17,244 bases of DNA from Clostridia bacterium (GTDB taxonomy: Bacteria; Bacillota; Clostridia; Oscillospirales; Ruminococcaceae): positions 1 through 17,244 of the forward strand of contig BNZN01000017.1 in the NCBI GenBank assembly GCA_026001145.1. Reading direction: 5' to 3'. Position numbers and translations under genes: made by a program. Below are positions 8,535 through 14,321 of this stretch, one piece after another (the first letter of the stretch is position 1; every line of letters starts with the position of its first letter). The notes under the pieces were generated by a model, which ran no database searches, had not been told where the DNA came from, and saw only the letters and a list, made by a program, of their open reading frames with translations.

Positions 8535-9194
8535 TTATATACAATAGTTTGGCTTGGCTTCACTAGCTTTACACCAAAACTTTTCATCCTTTGCAAGTTT
8601 ACAAACCGAAGCAGCGCTCGGATTTGCCACGAATTCACCTGAAACAAAAAAGAGCTTCTCACCACAACAAACCGAAGCCGCATCTCCGACCAAAACCACC
8701 AGCAGCTTCATCTTCCTTCCGAACTCTTCAAGCTCTTCCTGCAACATAGGAATCGGGGTAATTTTTTCCTCTCTAAGTGTGACCAACTCTTCACCATCAA
8801 TCTGCCAAATTCCAGAATAAACCCGCGAACATCTGGCATCAATCACCGCACACACAATCGCCCTTTGATTAACCCAAAGTCCTAATACATTCTCGACCAA
8901 ACCCCGTAAAGTTGATATCATCGCGACCGGTTTTTCACTAGCAACTGCAAAACCCTTGGCAACACTCATCCCAATTCTAACCCCTGTAAACGAACCCGGC
9001 CCACAAGAAACCGCAAACAAATCAACTTCCTGCAAGGCAACCTTCGTCGAATTCAGAAGTGATTCAATCATCGGCAGGAGCGTTTTACTGTGCACCTGTG
9101 CGGTGTTTGTAGTAAATTGACCCAAAATTCTGTGTTCTTCACACAATGCCACAGACGTTGTTTTTGTGGCCGTTTCAATCCCCAATATTATCAT
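8535..9194 (-). CDS. tsaB: tRNA t6A37 biosynthesis protein TsaB
   Basis: TsaB is the inactive ASKHA-fold partner of TsaD in the complex that adds threonylcarbamoyl to A37 of ANN-decoding tRNAs. The N-terminus ILGIETATKTTSVAL, the segment THSKTLLPMIES-like (VHSKTLLPMIESLL), and SCGPGSFTGVRIGMSVAKGFA are diagnostic. The length of 219 residues is typical. The ATG at 9194 overlaps the tsaE stop as ATGA, so the two are translationally coupled. In many Firmicutes tsaB is followed by rimI and tsaD; here it leads into ftsW after 32 bases, so tsaD must lie elsewhere. Confidence 0.95.
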   Translation of the reverse strand: MIILGIETATKTTSVALCEEHRILGQFTTNTAQVHSKTLLPMIESLLNSTKVALQEVDLFAVSCGPGSFTGVRIGMSVAKGFAVASEKPVAMISTLRGLVENVLGLWVNQRAIVCAVIDARCSRVYSGIWQIDGEELVTLREEKITPIPMLQEELEEFGRKMKLLVVLVGDAASVCCGEKLFFVSGEFVANPSAASVCKLAKDEKFWCKASEAKPNYCI

Positions 9195-9670
9195 CCATCA
9201 ATCTCGCAATTCTGTGTTAAGTGATTTAATATAGCATCGCCGTCAATTGTTATTTCTCTTTCATTTTCGCCAATCCTGCGAATCGAAATTTTTATTCTAC
9301 CTTCCGGCAAAAATTCTTCAACATTAATTCCCCACTCAACAAGAAATATCGCCTTTTCCTCTAGATAATCAAAAAAACCCGTTGATTCCAACTCACAAAG
9401 ACCATTTATCCGATACATATCAAAGTGGTACACATTCAAACAACCGCAATCATATCTATTGACAAGCGAAAATGTCGGACTTGTTACTTTGTCTTTGATC
9501 CCCAAAACAGCCACAATTCCACGCACCAAACAAGTCTTCCCCACTCCAAGGTTCCCATCAATAATTATTAAACACGGTGGCGTCAAGCTTTTTCCAATCT
9601 TCTTGCCAACTTCTTCTGTTTCTTTAGAGGAGTGTGTGACAATCTTTATCATTTCTTTGTTCACCAACAT
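9191..9670 (-). CDS. tsaE: tRNA t6A37 biosynthesis ATPase TsaE
   Basis: TsaE is the ATPase that turns over the TsaB-TsaD complex in t6A synthesis. This 159-residue protein shows the Walker A GNLGVGKT (39-46), SPTFSLVNRY, HFDMYR (82-87) and LVEWG (110-114), all in TsaE order. The ATG at 9670 is the longest start, with GCAGGG about 12 bases upstream. A second ATG at 9652 (MIKIVTHSS) has GGTG 9 bases upstream and would give a more typical N-terminus. It is the first gene of the leftward operon, about 90 bases from an extended -10 promoter. Confidence 0.95.
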   Translation of the reverse strand: MLVNKEMIKIVTHSSKETEEVGKKIGKSLTPPCLIIIDGNLGVGKTCLVRGIVAVLGIKDKVTSPTFSLVNRYDCGCLNVYHFDMYRINGLCELESTGFFDYLEEKAIFLVEWGINVEEFLPEGRIKISIRRIGENEREITIDGDAILNHLTQNCEIDG

Positions 9671-9759
9671 TGCGGCAATTCCCTGCCAACTTTAAAAATC
9701 AACATGTTAACGTACCACCATCCAAAATGGCAAACACACTTTTCCAAAAGACTGCTCAA

Positions 9760-9765
9760 ATTATA
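9760..9765 (-). promoter_or_regulatory. Extended -10 promoter of the tsaE-division operon
   Basis: On the minus strand, TATAAT is preceded by TG-T (TGTTATAAT), a full extended -10 element. The hexamer 17 bases upstream, TGGTTA, is a weak -35. It points into tsaE and no other good promoter is seen before the cluster, so it is the likely operon promoter. A GTGCA/TGCAC inverted repeat (9819-9834) lies some 50 bases upstream and could be an operator, but this is speculative. Confidence 0.6.
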
Positions 9766-9927
9766 ACACACATTTCGGCAAATAACCATATCCTTGCACA
9801 AACCAAAAATCGACACGTGTGCAGAAGTTTGCACTCCATATTTCAAACAAAACAACTGAAAATTTATTGATATTTAGCACAGATTTATAATGTTGTGTCC
9901 AACTTAACTCTTCCCTCAAAAATAGCG

Positions 9928-9956
9928 TTGACATCCCAAAAATATTGTGGTAATAT
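9928..9956 (+). promoter_or_regulatory. Strong sigma-A promoter of the secreted-protein gene
   Basis: TTGACA (9928-9933), a 17-base spacer and TAATAT (9951-9956) form an almost ideal housekeeping promoter. TGG just before the -10 adds an extended -10 element. Transcription should start near 9963, about 48 bases ahead of the ATG at 10011. Confidence 0.85.
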
Positions 9957-9968
9957 TTGATACATAGA

Positions 9969-9987
9969 GAGCTAGGTGTTCTAGCTC
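9969..9987 (+). promoter_or_regulatory. 5'-leader stem-loop
   Basis: GAGCTAG, loop GTGTT, CTAGCTC is a perfect 7-bp stem with a 5-base loop. It sits just after the predicted transcription start and 10 bases before the AAAGGAGG ribosome binding site (about 9997-10004). Such 5' hairpins can stabilise mRNA or act as regulatory sites; which applies here is unknown. Confidence 0.55.
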
Positions 9988-10010
9988 CGAAACCTAAAGG
10001 AGGAATTTTT

Positions 10011-11258
10011 ATGAGTTACAAGAAAAGTCTGGCACTATTCTTTTGTAGTGTGATGCTGGCCACAAACACAGTGTGTACGCCAATCGCGTTTGCTTCAGTC
10101 ATCACGTGGGCTGTTGTTGACGGCAAAGTGCAAGATGTCCTGCTTATCTCAGGTGACATCGCCAGTGGCCGTTGGCAGCCCTTGCTTGTTAAATCCGCAG
10201 CTTGGAAATGGGTAGCAGTACGAGTCGAAGGGCTAGCAATGCAGGGCGAAGGAGAACTCGGCCTAACTTCATGCGACACGACGGATCCGCAACGCATACA
10301 GGCAGGAGATGCCCCCGTTGGTTCGCTTGAGTGGCTGAAAGCCGCCGATGCTGCCAGAAGCAGTAGGACAATCAAGCAGGTCGAGGGGGTCGAGGAGATT
10401 GTGTCAAAGTACACAAAGCTTACTCCTGGTGACTATATCGTTTCGACAACAGAACTCAAGCCGGCTGATCTGAAAAAGGAAGAAGAAGAGAAGGAAGATG
10501 CTGAGGAAGCCGAGGAAGAGGACGAGGACGAAGAGGTAGAAGTGCCGGCAACACCAAACACAGAGGCATTGAGAATGGCAGAGGCAGCTGCCGATTTGGC
10601 TGCACAGCAAGCAGCAGCGGCCTGTTGCCCAGCAGGATGGGCAGTAAATGCCGTGGACTCAGTGCCGAGAGTGGCCAGCCCGCCGTATGAAGCAGTTGCA
10701 AAAAACAGTGATGAGATTCTCGACAAACTTCAGCAAGCAATACAGGGAATAAATCTTTCCCTAAAGCAGATAGATCAATTTTTGAAAGCTGACAGCTCGT
10801 TCGCTGGAACACCCACCCAGAAACAGGCAATGGAAAAAGAGCTGCGAGTTAATCATGACCACTCAGCAGAAGTGTTAAAGCGAGCCTTAGCAGATGTGCT
10901 TAGGATAACCGCTGCACAAGGCAATACCGCCGCACGATACCTAAGTTACGCAAAAGAGCTGCACCACACAGTGGCCTCTTGGGCAGCATTTTCCAAAGCA
11001 CTCGAGCAGATCGCTACCAAAGCAAGCTTAGTAGATCTTGGTTGCTCTCTCCTGGTGGCACGTATGGACTTGGAAAAAGCGGCAGAAATCGCCGCAGGCG
11101 AGCTCGCACGGGCGGGACTGCCGGGGCCCTGGCAGGTTCGTGGGAGCGCGACCGAGACAGAACAACAGGCGATAACAGAACCGTCGCGCAGACGGCGAAC
11201 TGTGACGAACATAAAGCGGAGCGGCTCCCAGCCGGCTTTATTCAGCACCCAGGCATAA
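10011..11258 (+). CDS. Secreted protein of unknown function with acidic segment
   Basis: The ATG at 10011 follows a strong AAAGGAGG by about 6 bases. The 415-residue product starts with a signal peptide (MSYKKSLALFFCSVMLATNT, then VCTPIAFA), with a likely cut after AFA at residue 28. A folded-looking region at about 29-150 (WAVVDGKVQDVLLISG, WKWVAVRVEG) leads to a run of almost only Glu, Asp and Lys at 155-178. Then come an Ala-rich stretch containing a Cys-Cys pair (205-206) and a long helical region at about 230-375. The end is basic (SRRRRTVTNIKR). I do not recognise the family. The base composition is visibly richer in G+C than the flanks, a possible sign of transfer or of strong expression bias. 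The frame stops at 11258 while an adjacent frame continues with a recognisable domain, so the true protein may be longer. Confidence 0.8.
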   Translation: MSYKKSLALFFCSVMLATNTVCTPIAFASVITWAVVDGKVQDVLLISGDIASGRWQPLLVKSAAWKWVAVRVEGLAMQGEGELGLTSCDTTDPQRIQAGDAPVGSLEWLKAADAARSSRTIKQVEGVEEIVSKYTKLTPGDYIVSTTELKPADLKKEEEEKEDAEEAEEEDEDEEVEVPATPNTEALRMAEAAADLAAQQAAAACCPAGWAVNAVDSVPRVASPPYEAVAKNSDEILDKLQQAIQGINLSLKQIDQFLKADSSFAGTPTQKQAMEKELRVNHDHSAEVLKRALADVLRITAAQGNTAARYLSYAKELHHTVASWAAFSKALEQIATKASLVDLGCSLLVARMDLEKAAEIAAGELARAGLPGPWQVRGSATETEQQAITEPSRRRRTVTNIKRSGSQPALFSTQA

Positions 11259-11290
11259 CAAAAAGACCGTTTCTTCATCAGGTCGTCCGA

Positions 11291-11731
11291 TTGCTCACAT
11301 CCGAAGCTGAGCCCTCGATTTGTTTCCAACAGCGCATCCCAGCAGTGACGAGCATTTTGAAGCCTGGCACGGTTTTACCATCACATTACATTCTTAAGAC
11401 GGTTTGCAGTGCTGGAGGAGATATAACAATATTTCCTGCGCAAGGGGCCTCCCGATCAATTTGCGAAATCCCCGTAGATCCTACGCAACAAAAACCAGTA
11501 ACCATTGTAATAAAAAGTCACCCGGGCTACAATTTGGGAACGGTTCTAGTTGACAAACAGGACTTTTCCATGTTTTTCCACGGAATCACAACAGGTAACA
11601 CTGTAACGTTTAACTACCCGCCACCAGGGCAAGGCCCAATAACGAAAGATACAGATATAAAGGCCGTCTTTGCAGGGCCACCCATCCGCGTATACGTAGC
11701 AGAACAAGAACTTAGTCTAGCCAGGGGGTGA
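11291..11731 (+). pseudogene. Out-of-frame C-terminal segment with InlB/Bacteroides-repeat-like domain
   Basis: This frame is open through the end of the preceding gene and stops at 11731. From about 11340 it encodes a repeat-like domain: YILKTVCSAGGDITIFPAQG, VTIVIKSHPGYNLGTVLVD, TVTFNY and ITKDTDIKAVFAG. This follows the pattern of divergent InlB B-repeat / bacterial surface repeat domains (...G.I.P.G.......F.I.P..GY.V..V.VDG......Y.F..VT.D..I.A.F). There is no ATG with a ribosome binding site; TTG at 11291 is only a nominal start. A one-base loss between about 11100 and 11258 would separate this segment from the secreted protein upstream, so it is probably that protein's C-terminal domain, lost by frameshift. 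A sequencing error or a separate remnant is the alternative. Confidence 0.5.
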
Positions 11732-12091
11732 CAACCTGGGCGGCATCTGTTCGCGGGAAGCGGCCTTTTGGGCTACAAGCTTTCCTGAATTCGAAACAAA
11801 ATACCTTACTCATACTTTTTTCGAAAGTAAAAGGCATTTGTTTTAAGTTTGCGCAAGCAAATAAGGAAGGTGTAAAAGTCAAATAAAGATTTCAAATCCA
11901 ATTGCCAGTCCGGACTCGGCTGTTTCCATTTCTAAAACAGCAGATTCAACTTCAACAAACGCTGTGTCGTTTGGCTCTTTGGTAACAAGCACAACAACAG
12001 TGAAAGGGACGACGACCCAGACTTCAATTTTTCGGAATCGGTCGAAAGATAAAGTCAGACTGCAAAAATAAAGACCTTTCACCCTGAAAAA

Positions 12092-12158
12092 GCGTTTCAA
12101 GAGAGGGTCCAGGGAGGGAAAATTGCAATCCCCTCTCTGGTTTGCTTCTTGAAAAGCG
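12092..12158. repeat. Imperfect 67-bp palindrome (repeat family copies 1 and 2)
   Basis: The palindrome centres on ATTGCAAT (12122-12129). The left arm GCGTTTCAAGAGAGGGTCCA..GGGAGGG and the complement of the right arm (GCTTTTCAAGAAGCAAACCA..GAGAGGGG) align with few mismatches. A third copy lies at 13557-13588 in the left-arm orientation. The structure is a long potential hairpin, or two abutting inverted copies of a mobile-element end. Confidence 0.6.
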
Positions 12159-12175
12159 AGTTGCAAACACAAGAA

Positions 12176-12205
12176 AAGTTCGAGAAAGCGATGTGCTACG
12201 AACTT
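12176..12205 (+). repeat. Repeated hairpin element, copy 1
   Basis: AAGTTCG ... CGAACTT form a 7-bp stem; inside, AGC-GATGT-GCT forms a second small stem. The 16-base left half AAGTTCGAGAAAGCGA recurs exactly at 14322. Between the copies the loop differs (GATGT here, GAATTT there) but both inner stems are kept. Confidence 0.55.
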
Positions 12206-12364
12206 CGGAATGTTTGGAAAGCAAAGAAATGGCAACGTGTGAAATCTGGCAATTTTACCGTATATTACAGGTGCCGAAAGGCTTGTTCATGCATCGGGCA
12301 GGGCTTTTGTCAATTTGCGCAAATTGCAATTTTGAAAAAATTTTCAATCTTTGTGAATTAGTAG

Positions 12365-12393
12365 TTGACTTTTTGAAAAATAAGGTGTACAAT
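12365..12393 (+). promoter_or_regulatory. Sigma-A promoter of the zinc-ribbon gene
   Basis: TTGACT (12365-12370), 17 bases, TACAAT (12388-12393): five of six matches in each hexamer. The transcript would have a leader of roughly 140 bases, with a TCTCA/TGAGA hairpin at 12415-12430. The -10 overlaps the ATG of a 48-codon open frame (12392-12538), so either that frame is not translated from this ATG or the promoter match is fortuitous. Confidence 0.65.
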
Positions 12394-12540
12394 GGAGGAA
12401 AAGTTAAGTTTTAATCTCATTTTTGTGAGAAAGGAAAACTTTTTGGGCGCCCTCGACTCAATAGGCTGTAAGTTGTTTTCAAATTACATCGTAATTATGT
12501 TAGCGGGCAAATTTAACCAACTTTTAGGAGAGGTATAGGA

Positions 12541-12819
12541 ATGTACGAAGACAAGACATTGGTGTGTAAGGACTGTGGAACGGAGTTTGTTTTCACGGTA
12601 GGCGAGCAGGAGTTCTTTGCAGAAAAGGGGTTCGTTAACGAGCCGCAACGCTGCAAGGAGTGCCGCGATATCAGGAAAAGGAGCGGTGGTTCTGGTCGCG
12701 AGCTTTATGTGGCCGCATGTGCCGCTTGTGGTGCAGAAGCAAAGGTACCGTTCAAGCCCAGCGAGGGACGTCCGGTTTATTGCAGCGAATGCTTTGCGAA
12801 AAGGGACGACGAAAATTAA
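12541..12819 (+). CDS. Two-zinc-ribbon protein (probable zinc-ribbon domain family)
   Basis: This 92-residue protein has four CxxC pairs: C9/C12, C38/C41, C60/C63 and C81/C84. Together they make two zinc ribbons. The first half (LVCKDCGTEFVFTVGEQEFF...RCKECR) matches the small probable-zinc-ribbon family common in Clostridia, and the second (CAACGAEAKVPFKPSEGRPVYCSECF) the CxxD-type ribbon often fused to it. A binding role for nucleic acid or protein is likely, but the function is not established. AGGAGAGG precedes ATG 12541 by 8 bases. The gene is monocistronic, with its own promoter and a strong terminator directly downstream. Confidence 0.9.
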   Translation: MYEDKTLVCKDCGTEFVFTVGEQEFFAEKGFVNEPQRCKECRDIRKRSGGSGRELYVAACAACGAEAKVPFKPSEGRPVYCSECFAKRDDEN

Positions 12820-12842
12820 ACACTGTAATTAGTTGTCCGGTG

Positions 12843-12886
12843 ATCCGACTTCTTGAAAGAGGAGTCGGATATTTTTTTATTTTTTG
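12843..12886 (+). terminator. Rho-independent terminator of the zinc-ribbon gene
   Basis: ATCCGACTTCTT and GAGGAGTCGGAT (12843-12870) form a 12-bp stem, including G-T pairs, closed by a GAAA tetraloop and followed by ATTTTTTTATTTTTT. This is a very strong intrinsic terminator. Confidence 0.95.
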
Positions 12887-12903
12887 CAGAAATTTACTTT
12901 TTG

Positions 12904-12933
12904 TTCACATTTCACTTGCTGTAAGTTTATAAT
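12904..12933 (+). promoter_or_regulatory. Possible promoter for the double-glycine peptide gene
   Basis: TTCACA (12904-12909), 18 bases, TATAAT (12928-12933). It would give a leader of about 195 bases before the ATG at 13137. A second perfect TATAAT lies at 13088-13093, but the TTGACC ahead of it is only 9 bases away and no well-spaced -35 is present. The rest of the AT-rich gap 12887-13120 shows no gene. Confidence 0.4.
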
Positions 12934-13136
12934 TAAGAATCTAAGCACATAGCAAGCTCGATTGATATGTATTTTTCAATGTAGAAGTATGCTATGTTGA
13001 AGTTGAATTTGTGCATACAATTATTAATCTGTTGCCTAATTTCTAAGAGAAATAGTTGTTATAACTTATGTATTGACCGCCAAACTATATAATGTTACCA
13101 TTCTGTCATAAAATAATTTTAGAGGGGATGTTGATG

Positions 13137-13358
13137 ATGGATAGTGTAAGGTTTTTAGAGGTTTCGGCAATGGAATTATTTGCAATCAATGGGGGTACCC
13201 CCCCTCCTCCGCCACCGAAGCCCGGTACGAAAGAATTTCAGGCCGCTGCAAACAGAGTGAAAAAATTTAACGGAGATGCGACGAAAGCGGAACTCCAGAA
13301 AAAAGCCGACGACAAGAAAAAACAGATAGAAAAACTAAAAGCTGAAAAAAAGAAATAA
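13137..13358 (+). CDS. Small secreted peptide precursor with double-glycine leader
   Basis: The 73-residue product begins MDSVRFLEVSAMELFAINGG, which fits the double-glycine leader of class II bacteriocins and ComC-type pheromones: Gly at -1 and -2, Ile at -4, Leu at -7, Glu at -8, Val at -12. Such leaders are cut by C39-peptidase ABC exporters. The predicted mature part (53 residues) starts TPPPPPPKPG and continues as a charged, probably helical region ending EKLKAEKKK; I count 15 Lys and 1 Arg against 7 Asp/Glu. It has no Cys, Ser or membrane helix, so it is unlike usual pore formers. AGAGGGG at 13121-13127 gives 9-base spacing to ATG 13137; ATGs at 13128 and 13134 are alternatives. No transporter or immunity gene is in the window. 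The leader call is firm by pattern; the role is unknown. Confidence 0.7.
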   Translation: MDSVRFLEVSAMELFAINGGTPPPPPPKPGTKEFQAAANRVKKFNGDATKAELQKKADDKKKQIEKLKAEKKK

Positions 13359-13375
13359 GAACACGCAACAAAAAA

Positions 13376-13405
13376 AAGAGGCTGTGGTTTTTACCCCAGC
13401 CTCTT
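13376..13405 (-). terminator. Intrinsic terminator, best oriented for leftward transcription
   Basis: AAGAGGCTG...CAGCCTCTT form a 9-bp stem extended by two G-C pairs after one mismatch. On the minus strand the stem is followed by eight T (13370-13377), a good terminator. On the plus strand only a weak CGGTTT follows, so for the peptide gene it would be a poorer, perhaps bidirectional, stop. Confidence 0.7.
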
Positions 13406-13556
13406 CGGTTTCCCCGGCCTCTGGATCGCCGAACTCACTTTAAAATTCCTCTTCATTTGTTTTTGCAAACCAAAGCAAAACTTGGTGCATCCCCATTGAA
13501 CCCCGAAATTTTCACCGGCAAATCTCAAAGCAAAAAACCTCTTACTTTGGGGAAAA

Positions 13557-13588
13557 GCGTTTAAAGAAACAAACCAGGGAGAGGATTG
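13557..13588 (+). repeat. Repeat family copy 3, next to the IS3 end
   Basis: GCGTTTAAAGAAACAAACCA followed by GGGAGAGGATTG matches the left arm and the complement of the right arm of the palindrome at 12092-12158. Here homology ends at ATTG, exactly where IS3-like terminal sequence begins. Bases 13394-13556 between the terminator and this copy hold no supported gene, only a start-less minus-strand open frame described in the findings. Confidence 0.6.
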
Positions 13589-13735
13589 TGAACTGACCCC
13601 AAAAGACTAGATAAAGATTAGGCAAAAAGGGAAACTAAGCAACGGCAATGGCTTGAAGTCTGTGAATAACGGGTAGCAAGCCCTTCAATTTTGCCTTGAT
13701 GCGCTGATTGTTGTAATATTCCAGATGCTTTTTGG
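13589..13735 (-). mobile_element. Remnant end of an IS3-family (IS150-like) element
   Basis: The minus strand encodes the C-terminus of an IS3-family OrfB transposase: KKHLEYYNNQRIKAKLKGLL then PVIHRLQAIAVA and a stop at 13635-13637. The motif YYNxxRxxxxLxGxxP is the hallmark end of these DDE enzymes. Beyond it lies TGTGAACTGACCCCAAAAG (from 13589), the shape of an IS150-group terminal inverted repeat. Everything upstream, including all DDE residues, is missing; the frame meets a stop near 13750 and then the IS110 remnant starts. Confidence 0.8.
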
Positions 13736-13744
13736 TGTTTTAAT

Positions 13745-14280
13745 GTTTTAAAGGACGATGTTCTCATTGGAATGGAGGCAACTGGGCACTATTGGCTGTC
13801 GATCTACGCGTTCTTTTTTGAATTTGGTACAATGAGAAAGTCATCAATCCAATCCGGTCAGCAGCGTTCCGTAAGATGTACATACGTCAAACAAAGACCG
13901 ACTGCAAAGACCCTTTCATCATAGCACAAATTATGCGGTTTGGGCAATTTTCTACAACCACACTTTCGGAAGAAAACATCGTTGCCCCTAGTCAGCTTTC
14001 ACGTTACTGCCTTGCTCTTGTAGACTCCTGCAGCGACTGCAAGCGGCGTGTCATCGCCATGCTTTAATAAGTGTTCCCGGAATACGACAATTTGTTTTCA
14101 GATACTTTCGGTATCACATCAAAAGAGCTTTTGCTTAAGTATCCGACCCCAGAAGATATGCTTACCGTTTCGACTCGAAATCTCGCGTCGTTGCTTGCCA
14201 AGATCAGTCGTGGGCGTTTTGGCGAAGAAAAAGCAAATCAATTGAAGTCTGCTTTGGCTGCCAAATTTGTGTCATTTTAG
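13745..14280 (+). pseudogene. Decayed IS110-family transposase (N-terminal DEDD domain only)
   Basis: Reading across frames gives an IS110 transposase: DDVLIGMEATGHYWLSIYAF (frame of 13772), then after a one-base loss near 13828 VINPIRSAAFRKMYIRQTKTD and CKDPFIIAQIM (KTDxxD), then KRRVIAML, two tandem stops TAATAA (14065-14070), and VFPEYDNLFSDTFG...YPTPEDMLTV...SRGRFGEEKANQLKSA to a stop at 14278. The first Asp region, the last part of the DEDD domain and the whole C-terminal Transposase_20 domain with its serine are absent. It is clearly inactive. The IS3 remnant abuts its 5' side. IS110 elements lack terminal inverted repeats, so its original ends cannot be set. Confidence 0.85.
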
Positions 14281-14321
14281 GGCTTGACTTTTTATAGCTG
14301 GTTTTTCTTTCAAGCAAAGAG

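Larger units (their letters stand above)
11732..12364. other. Intergenic region with hairpins, no convincing gene
   Basis: No frame here has a supported start. It holds a TACTTT/AAAGTA hairpin around 11809-11825, a TTTGC-GCAA-GCAAA hairpin (11848-11861), and the repeat structures listed separately from 12092. A Ser/Thr-rich frame on the plus strand (about 11890-12071) has no start codon and begins just after a stop. The minus-strand frame over the same bases is also without context. It may be an eroded coding region. Confidence 0.5.

Noticed and set aside
9661..9855. 64-codon minus-strand frame upstream of tsaE
   Set aside because: It spans the tsaE promoter and has no ribosome binding site or recognisable sequence.
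10016..10830. Ser- and Leu-rich minus-strand frames opposite the secreted protein
   Set aside because: They mirror the acidic and Ala-rich codons of the plus-strand gene, which has the promoter, ribosome binding site and signal peptide.
11100..11258. Programmed -1 frameshift joining the secreted protein to the repeat domain
   Set aside because: No X-XXY-YYZ heptamer in the correct frame or obvious downstream pseudoknot was found before the stop; the A-run after 11258 lies past the stop.
11879..12235. 118-codon minus-strand open frame
   Set aside because: It crosses the large palindrome, has a Val/Glu-rich pattern typical of the complement of Ser/Thr-rich DNA, lacks a ribosome binding site, and matches no family I know.
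13073..13093. Sigma-A promoter TTGACC...TATAAT right before the peptide gene
   Set aside because: The two hexamers are only 9 bases apart, too close to act together; the -10 alone might still serve.
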